A DNA stretch of 64,000 nucleotides, taken from positions 310,001 through 374,000 of the forward strand of contig ML978170.1 in the NCBI GenBank assembly GCA_010015745.1. The letters run 5' to 3'. Shown piece after piece: positions 56,056-64,000 of the stretch; position 1 is the first letter of the stretch, and each line of letters opens with the position of its first letter. Origin of the DNA: Setomelanomma holmii. Its lineage: Eukaryota > Ascomycota > Dothideomycetes > Pleosporales > Phaeosphaeriaceae. The notes under the pieces were generated by a model. The model was not told the DNA's origin. It saw nothing but the letters and a program-made list of their open reading frames with translations, and made no database searches. Made by a program: the position numbers and the translations under genes.

Positions 56056-58108
56056 TCAGCACACACCCTCCGGCACCGTGAAGCTCTCGGTCCTCCTCGC
56101 CGCGCTGTAGGCAGCACCCTCGCCCAACCCTCGCTTCGCGAAAGCTGTCCAGATCTCGCAGAGATTGTCGCCACCCGTCAAGGCTTCGTCCGCGTCCACA
56201 ATCGCATCTCTGGCGGAGACGAAGTTCGGGTTGCAGGGCTGAAGTGCCATGCCATCCATCACGAGCTTCAAGGCCAGGTACTTCCCATCGGTCGGAAGAC
56301 CATTTGCGTCGAAGTCTGGCTTCCCAGCGTCATTCTTGCCGTGCTTATCGATCAAGTTCCAAAGGACTTCATAGAGCATCGAAGCCCAGATGTTACCAAT
56401 AGGATGAACTCTCGCCAATGGGTCGACATAGCTGTAGGTCTGTGGGTTGGTACTGAGGTCAGTGGAGTACGGGTAGGCCCTAATGCCCTTTCCTCCGTTG
56501 ACCCATTCGCCCATGCCGTAATCTGTCTCACGAGTGTCACCTGGCTTGAGACGGATCGTTGTAGCGAAGAAGTCTGACCAGCCCTCTCCCATACCGCCTG
56601 ACTCCAAGACGTTCAGGCAGTTGGAATTGGCAGGCCCACCAGTCAGACGATTCGAGAGACCGTGAGTGTACTCATGGATGACCACACCGGCCTCGAAGGA
56701 GCAGTCTCGGTATGGGTAGGTGTTGTTCCACATATACATCCGCATGCGAGCGGGCTGACCATCGGGTGGCGTTGCGAAGTTGGCGTTGTTGAAGCCGCTT
56801 CCATCCTGTGCGTTAAGGTAAACGAAGTCATTCCCGATGCCGCCTTGTCCGTTGTTGTTGATTTCGAAATTACCAGCAGCCTCGTTGAAACCGAGCGTGT
56901 GCAGCAGGTCATGATACACGTTGGAAGTGTAGAACAGCTGGGTTACTGAGGCGTTCGAGTATGACAAGAAGTTGGTCTCGTTGAGCGAATAAGGAAAGTG
57001 GAACTTCAAGTCTGCGCTGAACGGGCGGGGCAAGTTGATGTACTCGCTTGCCGTCTTGTTCGCCCAGTTGTTCTGGGCGATTCCGTTATTACCTCGAGTC
57101 GTGGGGAAATTAGACTTTCCGTCGCTGTGCCAGCCAAACTCACTCGACACCCTGTCGAAAGGATCAACGACAATTGTTCGCTCGCCTTCAGTGGGATCAT
57201 TGATACCCCATGGGCTATAGTAAGTCAGCAATTGTGTTCGCGCCGAGGATAGCGGTGAAGCTCACTAAACCTCGTAGCTCGCGTCGGCAGAATAGTCTAC
57301 CACTGCATGAACTTGGCTGCCGTCGGTCGCATCAACGTAGGTCAAAAGCCAGTTGCTCAGGACGTCGGTCTCGATTCTCCAGGTCAAAGCAAGGTTGCCA
57401 TCAGCAGTTTGCACATAGACGAGACGAGCTTCGGGGTCTGACACGGCGCCAGTCGTTTGCTTAATGGCAAATGTGTCCGCAGCTTCCTTCGGCTCCGAGG
57501 TGGCGGATTCAGCAAACACAGGAAGGTCGAGCACGCTGACCGCCGATTTGAGCGCAGCAACAGGCTCGATGGTAGCACGCTTCATCTGCGAAGGACCCTT
57601 AGGAATCTCGCCCTTGAAAAACGAGTTGCCAAACGAAAAGATAGTACCATCGCGCCCAACCTGTGAGAGTCAGATCTTGGATTTTCAGCCCGTGGCAAAT
57701 GGCGACGCGACATTGAGATATGAGTTGACAAGAAAGGGTGAAACTCACATTGACGTTGAAGTCACCATTGTCAACATCGAGACCATTGGCAGTTTGCTTG
57801 AAGTAGAAATGGGCAACGCCGTTGGTGCCGATGTAACTGCTCGCGAGGCGGAAGTTCGCGCCCGGAGCAGTCTTCTTCACTAGCTCGTTTGCAATGTCCT
57901 CTGCACTACCACGCTTCGACAATGACGCGATAGAAGGGTCCGCAGCCGACTCTTTGCTACTTGTGTAGGCCACCGGCACTTTCATGCGGAAAGAGTCCAG
58001 ATCGACACCTCGCTTGCTGAGGCCATGTCGATTGTGGACAGCCGGATGAGCCTGAATGCTCTTCAAGGTGGCAATAGACGCCAAGGACACAAGCAGGAAC
58101 GACCGCAT
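56056..58108 (-). CDS. Fungalysin, extracellular metalloprotease (M36)
   Basis: Exons complement(join(56056..57214,57266..57660,57749..58108)) encode 637 aa, the usual length. Order: signal peptide (MRSFLLVSLASIATLKSIQA), the FTP propeptide (about residues 25-245), then the catalytic domain. The zinc site is complete: VVIHEYTHGLSNR with HExxH (about residue 430), and GGMGEGWSDFFA with the third ligand Glu. Intron 2 uses a GTGAGC donor inside a codon and joins SYEVY to PWGINDP; taking the earlier GTTTAG donor would break the frame. Fungalysins are secreted zinc endopeptidases that digest collagen- or elastin-like proteins and, in plant-associated fungi, may cleave host chitinases. A TATA-like box lies about 80 bp upstream. 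Confidence 0.93.
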
Positions 58109-58183
58109 CTTGGAAGAAGAAACAGAACAAATCAAGGAACGACGGAGTGGATGACCTGAAGTACCAGCAGCACGACCCCTTTG

Positions 58184-58191
58184 TACTTATA
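58184..58191 (-). promoter_or_regulatory. TATA-like box of the fungalysin gene
   Basis: TATAAGTA on the minus strand, 76-83 bp upstream of the ATG at 58108. Confidence 0.4.
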
Positions 58192-59326
58192 CGAGCGGCG
58201 TCCGGAGGTCTCATAAGACGGACCGGAGTAATCCACAACTTCACAAGGCTGACTTCCGCTCCAGGAAATGATAACGATGGATAGTGTGCTGCGCGGACAC
58301 CACTCATGCGACAGTCCATCCTTCGCGACCTACCATTTCTGGCCAGGGCTCCAAGACAAGCTTCCATGAGCTGTAGGTTAAGTGGAAATGGAGGCTTGGC
58401 AAAGCAGTCGAATAGGCAGCCGACTTTCTCCTCCCCCGGTTACTTTGTCTGGGCACTATATCTTGCAGGATAGATGCCGTTGAGATGAATTTCTACCTTC
58501 CTGATCCGGGGCAAGATCGTGAGCATCAACTAGACGTGTCCGTGGACTTGGTCAGTGGTTGTAAAGAAGGACAAAGGTAGACCTAAAAATTATGGCGCTC
58601 ATGAGGAGGTTAATTGCTCTCATCGCTTGAGGACACGGACACGCTTGACGCGGACATTTACGAGCAGTCAGCGGGGCGCAGGGTCTGCAGGTACCCGTCC
58701 TTCGAATCTCCCACATTGAAAACATAAGCAGAATCCATGGATCAGCTCCGGGAGTGGCGACGCATTGCGGGAGCGGAGGCAGCTTTGAAGCGTGGTTGGT
58801 CGTGTTTAGGGGTTGGCCACCCAGGCTACCTTCCTCTTTGGCTGTTGAAGCCCCGTCATTCGCCGTTAGCACGCCACCTGTGACACGCTTCGATGGTTCT
58901 CAGCCGCGATTGTTCACGACCGTCGATCGGCGGCGCGTATATGGCCATGTATGAAATTGTGATTGACCTGGAGATGGATCCGATGGCACTGACGAGATGT
59001 GGTTGGAGGAAGATGGAAGTATGCCAAGGTGAAGTTGGAGGGGATGCGCCAAGCTGCGCTAGTCGCCAGGGGTTTCCACTTCCTGAGCGGGACAAACAAC
59101 CATCCTTCTGACCTGTTTCGATTTCGAAGGATCCAAGTCTAACACACATTGCTCACAAATGTCATCGCAATATTGAGTTCACTTTGCTTCCCGGGACTCG
59201 CAATGGATCGCATCAACCATCAAGGATGCGGACGAGTGTGTGGGTTCCGTATCGGAAAAAGCTTCATGCCTACATTATACAGAGAAGTAAGGTAATATAT
59301 ACACCAACCGCAAAACCTCTCATCAA
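58192..59326. other. Intergenic 1.1 kb, no supported gene
   Basis: Short frames only; no domain or repeat recognised. It lies between the fungalysin promoter and the 3' end of the cellobiose dehydrogenase pseudogene. Confidence 0.4.
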
Positions 59327-61804
59327 CTATTGCCATCCCCATCGTCCTTTGCCCCCTTTACGAACTGGGCGGCCACGGTATGGTGTGTACGTCGCACTTG
59401 CAGCAGATGTCGTCGAAGATGGGATCACGACTGGACCGACAGAGAGACCAGTAGTTGGTAATGGCGCAGCACTGGGTAGAGAAGTCCCGCTGCTGCGTGT
59501 AACACCGACTGGGCCAGTCGCCGTTTCATTTGCGGCTATAGCACCCAGCGCAATGATCTTCTCAACAGCGGCCTCCGCAGCCACCATAACAATGGCTTGA
59601 GTATTTCCGGTGGGCAGATCGGGATGCATGCCCGCGTCAACGATGAAAAGGTCATCGGTACCCCAGACCTTGCAATCTGTGTCAACGACGCTGCTACCAT
59701 TCTTTGTACCATCCTCCGTTCCCATGATGGTCGTCCCAGTCATGTGTGTTCCAGCCAGAGGACTCGCGCTTGCGACGATCGAGGTACCGGTGGCATTGGT
59801 GAATCCGACATAGCTGAGCGTGCTGTTCGCCCGGCGACATATGGCGAGAAGCTCGTCAATAGCCTTGGCCATGGCTTCCTTGTCGGAGACTGAGTTCAAG
59901 TATGGGCTAACAGTCCATTCCGTGTTGCCGTTAGGAGTTATGCCGAGCGTACCAGTCGAGGTCAAGCCGTGAGTCAGCGCGACAAGGAAGGTTATGGTAT
60001 TATCCGCCGTAGAAGAAATATGTGTTTGAGACAGAGTTTTGTGGCCGTCATCGTTCGTAATCGTCGTGTATGACATTGCGCAATTGAAGGACTGCGCGAG
60101 CGGCCCAGATCCATGAGCGTAGAGCGCCAGGGTCTCATTGCTTGGATTGGTGAGTTCTTTAGCTTTCATAATCGTCATGTTACCCTTGACCTTGAAGTCC
60201 AAGCTGATGTAGACATGGTCGTGGACAAAACCGACAGGCAAGTTGATCCAGTCTTGGTCCGCAGGCAGAGTCACCGCAGTGTTACCAGACTTGACGATGT
60301 TGATTTGTTCTGCAGGGCCGATGCCAGAGTTGAAGAGGATGCGAGGGCTCGACATTGCACCTGCAGCAAGGATGACCTTCCCACCCTGGTTGACGTTAAT
60401 GATCTGTCGTTGTCCTGCCTCATCCTCAACTTCTACTCCAGTAACGGCAGATTGTGTTCGAACAGCGCGAATGACTTTGGTATGTAACTGAAGCTTGAAG
60501 TTCGTCAGGCCCATTGCGAGCGGCAGGTAGGTTCGAACAGGACCGGCACGAAGTCCTCCGACCGTGTTGATCGCCGGGTGGGAGAATATCTGGAATTTGT
60601 CGTTTGGCTTGTCATTGCTGTCAGCTTCCGACCATCCAGCTGCAGACAACCAGCTTGAGGCAACATCCCAGACAGCGTTGATGTAGTATTTGCCATCGAC
60701 AGACGGGCTTGTGGAACCAGGATTGCGCTCATATACACGAGCAGCCGCAGCCTCGAGTGTAGAGGCCCATTTCCAGTCCTCTGGCCAATTATCGTCAAAG
60801 TCGAAGCTAGGGGGACGCACAAATTGCAGACCTTTGACTGCAGTTCCGCCTCCAAGGATGCAACCAACCATTTCAGATGTATCGCTGCAGTAGGCATCAT
60901 TGCCCGGAAAGCTAGGAAGCGAGCTAAACAGGCCAGGTACTTCGTAAGCAGTGAGCGAGTCGTTCCATGGCACGAAGAGGTCTCCACCAGAAGAGTAGAA
61001 AGACGGGCCGCCTCGTTCAAGGACCAAAACTGACTTGCCAGTCTCCGCCAGTCTTTGCGATACTACCAAGCCCGAACGCACCACCATCGACCACGATATA
61101 GTCTCAAGTTGAGTTCGAGACGGGTACGGTCCCATTGGAGGGGATAGTGGGGGTCGTGCTATTACCGCCGGTTGGGGGAGTGGGTGTCGTCGAACTGGCT
61201 AGAGCTGCCCATGTTGCGAAGGCGGCCGATTTAGCTCCAGCCAGGTCGAAACCGAAGCCGCCGAAACCCTAGTCATGATATTCGAGCGCCGAAGAGGCGC
61301 TGGAAGGTGTCGTAGGGGAGGTGGAAGATATTGCCTAGCCAAGGACACCCTTGTCCACCGAAGCATCAAATGCTTTGCCCTCGACAATGCATCGCTCGCA
61401 CAGGAAAATGAACGTGAAACCGGTTGAATTGACGGAGGTTCCCTCTGTGATCGTCTTGACACAGCATCGCCATCGAATACGCTGGGATTGCTATACCCCG
61501 TGGTAGTGCGAAGGGAGGCGTAAACGCTCTCTCCATTGGGCCAAGTTACAGCAAGCAGACTGTTTCGCATTGACCCGGTGAGCGTTACTGCAGCCCATTC
61601 CGTGGTACTTGCAGAGATCTGGCCGATAAAGTCTGTTCCATTGTCCACAGGGAGGGCGATACCGAATGAGAAGCCGCTGGTCGAGGTGTATTGTTGGAAA
61701 GTAATCCCCGTGGCTGCGTCCGTGAAAGGAGTGGTGGACTGCGCCCGGACGCCCGCTAGGCTCGCTGCCAGAGCAAAGAACGAAAAGGATTGACTTGCGA
61801 ACAT
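59327..61804 (-). pseudogene. Cellobiose dehydrogenase with broken cytochrome/linker region
   Basis: The start at 61804 gives a signal peptide (MFASQSFSFFALAASLAGVRAQ) and the N-terminal haem (CDH-cytochrome) domain, including LTGSMRNSLLAVTWPNGE with the likely Met ligand. Breaks follow: a frameshift near 61457-61463; TAG at 61335-61337 and TAG at 61269-61271 in the recovered frame; TGA at 61104-61106 where the linker meets the flavin domain; and a one-base insertion near 61066. The FAD-binding GGGxxG motif is altered too. From about 61060 to 59327 the GMC dehydrogenase domain is open and well preserved, ending with DAGMHPDLPTGNTQAIVMVAAEA (active-site His and Asn). There is no C-terminal carbohydrate-binding module. 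CDH oxidises cellobiose and passes electrons to lytic polysaccharide monooxygenases. The copy cannot make a full enzyme; its decay appears recent. Confidence 0.85.
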
Positions 61805-62463
61805 GTTGAGAAGAATGGAGTGGGAAAGGGAAAAAGAATGTAATGGTGAAATCACCCAGCACGGTAAAGGATGACAGCTCGCACTATCTGTGGACGTCCA
61901 GTCTTGATATAGACACCTCGCGCTGCACAGAATGTCCCTTCGCAAGGTCGTGTATCAGCCACTTCCATGGCGCCGGATGCAGTTGCTTGGCTGTCAAAGC
62001 CAATGCATTCCAGGCTCACGGTCCAAAGATCAACCTCCGTCTCGGAAGAGAGTCGCACGGAATCCATCTTGGCGCGGGTGCTGGGCAAGGATGCAGCTGT
62101 GGTGAAGAAACGAAACATCGCGGAGGTTGAAACACACCATGAACATTCCGCCAATCATGGGTCACTCATACCCATGCGGAAGCCGGGTCCAAGAACAACA
62201 ACCCCGCGCAAATCCCCATCGTATTTCTTCGGTAACAATATGTAGCCACCTTTCATTAAACGATGTCATGTTTGACGCTGCGACCCTTGGCTGCTCGCGA
62301 ACACCTGCATTATGGCTTGTTCATAACCTGGAGACGTCACGTCAATTCACCAGACACGTCACGTTTGTGACAATTCCGCGTGTATATATCCTTCGTTTGA
62401 GGATTTGTTTTATTTGTTGGGTCTTGCAAAGTATTTATCTATAGACTTCGGGTGAGCATGCTA
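61805..62463. other. Intergenic, no supported gene
   Basis: About 660 bp with short frames (up to 105 codons) on both strands but no recognisable feature. Confidence 0.45.
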
Positions 62464-63537
62464 TCATGCGTTGAACGAGCTCTTCTCAAGGTACTCCTTC
62501 AGGCTGACCAATTTCTTATCGAGGATGGCATGAGACTTCTCCAGGCTCTCTCCACCGTAGTAACCTGGGACCTCGATGAAGAGATGGTTCTCGAGCAGTT
62601 CCTGCGCGACAGGTTCTGGCAGGAAACTCTTGTACGTCTTTTCGTCCAATTGGACAAATGCGGTCTTCTTGCCAGTCACTTCAGCAAGAATATCGAGAGC
62701 TTGCTCTGGAGTGTAGTATGCCTCTGCTCCCAGGATTTGAGCCCCGAGGACAGAGGAGCGGTTCTTGATGATTGCAGTCACGAATTTGCCTGTGATGGTT
62801 AGTTTTGACCACATACTTTCAGAATGTCAGAATGTACCTGTGTCGTTCTTGATATCGAGGAAGGGGAACTTCGCGTCCTTGCTGACTGGAAGTGCCCATA
62901 TCAGCGTTTCGTCTTGACCCGGCCTAATCATTTGATCAAGATTGCTCATGAAATAGCCGGGGAGGAAGAACGTTGCAGGGACGCCACTATCTCGGATGTA
63001 TTGCTCGATGTCGGCTTTGCCATCGAAATGCGGCACGTGGGTAAGACGTCCATCGCTTGTCTTTGTGACGTTCAAGAGCGAAGAGAAGATCAAATGCTGC
63101 ACGCCCACCTCCTTGGCAACGTCGGCGACATTCTTGCCTTGGGTAATCTCGGTGGTTGGGTTCGCTGTTTCCCAGTAGTTGGTAACAAGGAAGACAGTGT
63201 GAGAGCCCTTCAACGCAGCCTGGAGGCTTTCTTTTGAGTTGAGATCGGCCTATACTCTCGATCAGCATTTGATGCTGCACGCAACTTCGAGGGTCTTACA
63301 GTAACTAGCTCTACGCCCTTCTTGGCGAGCTCTTGAGCTGCAGGCTTTGACGTGTCTCGGGTGATACCGCGAATCTTGAATTCTTGCGAAAGTGCTGAGT
63401 CCGCAAGGAGTTGTGCAACGACTGAGCCACCTTGGTTGCCTGCAGTAGTGGAGGTACGAAGTCAGTGTATGTCTCATATTCAGTCCGTACATGGACAACT
63501 TACCTGTGGCACCAAAAACCGTGATGAGCTTTGACAT
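62464..63537 (-). CDS. NmrA-like NAD(P)-binding protein
   Basis: Exons complement(join(62464..62789,62838..63249,63300..63439,63504..63537)) encode 303 aa. The first intron lies inside the nucleotide-binding motif: joining exons 1 and 2 gives LITVFGATGNQGGSVV, the GxxGxxG pattern of NmrA/atypical SDR proteins. Then follow ITRDTSKPAAQELAKKGVELV, the HTVFLVTNYWE strand, HLIFSSLLNVTK and PATFFLPGYFMSNL. All introns (46-64 bp) have GT-AG borders and keep frame. The canonical Tyr-x3-Lys of active SDR enzymes is not obvious, as in NmrA regulators that sense NAD(P) redox state. Without data it could be a regulator or an isoflavone-reductase-like enzyme. It is the last gene in the window; the CDH pseudogene lies downstream on the same strand. 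Confidence 0.88.
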
Positions 63538-64000
63538 TCTGACGTGGTTCTTCGAGAATTTGATATCAGATGGCAGTTTATGCGAATTTTGTAGAAGCGA
63601 GACGAGAATTGGTAGATAGTATGATGGATACGGTTGTAGAGTAGATGCTAGTGGTGAATTGATGATGGACAGTGTGCCAGTCCCACCAAGCACCTCTTAT
63701 ACTCGCCATGATGCTTTGAGCTCTTGGTATTTCGCTCATGGTGTTTCCGATGCACCGACAGAGTAGTCAGCAGTAAGGCACGGGGGCGTAGAGTAGTCAG
63801 CCATTGTGGCACGGTGGTGGCTGCGTCATGTATTACAAATGCGTGGTCGCTGTTCGGTCCGATCGTGTTCAGGCACCAAACACCCCCACGCCGGCTCGCT
63901 GCTTTGTCACCTCGCGCACCGAACGCCGTTCCACGACGACTTCAAACTTGAACCTGCGATTACCACTTAAGTCCGGGAGAGCGACCGATGATCATGCAAG
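63538..64000. other. Upstream region of the NmrA-like gene
   Basis: 463 bp without a gene. TATAAG on the minus strand at 63696-63701, about 160 bp upstream of the ATG, could be its core promoter. Confidence 0.4.

Overview
The window looks like nuclear DNA of a filamentous ascomycete (Pezizomycotina). A dothideomycete, perhaps of the Pleosporales, fits best, but that placement is an inference. The reasons are: gene-dense eukaryotic loci on both strands with many introns of about 45-65 bp; GT-AG borders with CTAAC/CTGAC-like branch sites; an intron-containing nuclear tRNA; fungal families such as fungalysin, cellobiose dehydrogenase, an RTC1/SEA2-type SEA-complex subunit and an Hmt1-type ABC transporter; and Fot1/pogo and hAT transposons carrying nonsense changes of the kind made by repeat-induced point mutation (RIP). 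Exon borders were read by eye from frame continuity, splice motifs and family conservation.

Layout. 1-4 kb: sparse DNA with a three-exon gene for a small cysteine-rich secreted protein, a frameshifted glutathione S-transferase and tRNA-Gly(GCC). 4.6-21.5 kb: a housekeeping block of ribosomal protein S21, SEA2/RTC1 (TORC1 control) divergent from an HMT1-like vacuolar ABC transporter, a LaeA-like methyltransferase, and proteasome lid deubiquitinase RPN11 divergent from histone deacetylase RPD3. 22-32.8 kb: an unrecognised gene with an in-frame TGA, a metacaspase, an ExoIII/AP-endonuclease-like nuclease, a GFA-domain protein, a frameshifted DJ-1/PfpI gene, a coiled-coil protein with a C-terminal zinc module, and an NCS1 nucleobase permease. 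34-42 kb: a secreted polyamine oxidase-like flavoenzyme, a KDEL-receptor homologue with a long acidic tail, and a Myb/SANT-like protein.

43.8-51.8 kb is a degraded, transposon-rich island. It holds a hydrolase remnant, a complete pogo/Fot1-like element with perfect 49-bp inverted repeats but a nonsense-riddled transposase, and a 3.2-kb hAT element. The hAT element has an exact 8-bp target duplication and sits inside the gene of a small secreted protein; the two halves of that reading frame can still be matched across it. 52.9-63.5 kb carries secretome and redox genes: an aldo-keto reductase, a tryptophan-rich secreted protein, an M36 fungalysin protease, a pseudogenised cellobiose dehydrogenase and an NmrA-like oxidoreductase.

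The most interesting content is the pair of small secreted-protein genes (one intact, one broken by hAT), the RIP-like decay of the transposon and of two secreted-enzyme or secreted-protein genes, and the coiled-coil protein that ends in a Zn2Cys6-spaced cluster followed by a CCCH-spaced one. There is no PKS/NRPS cluster, CRISPR array or prokaryotic-style operon.
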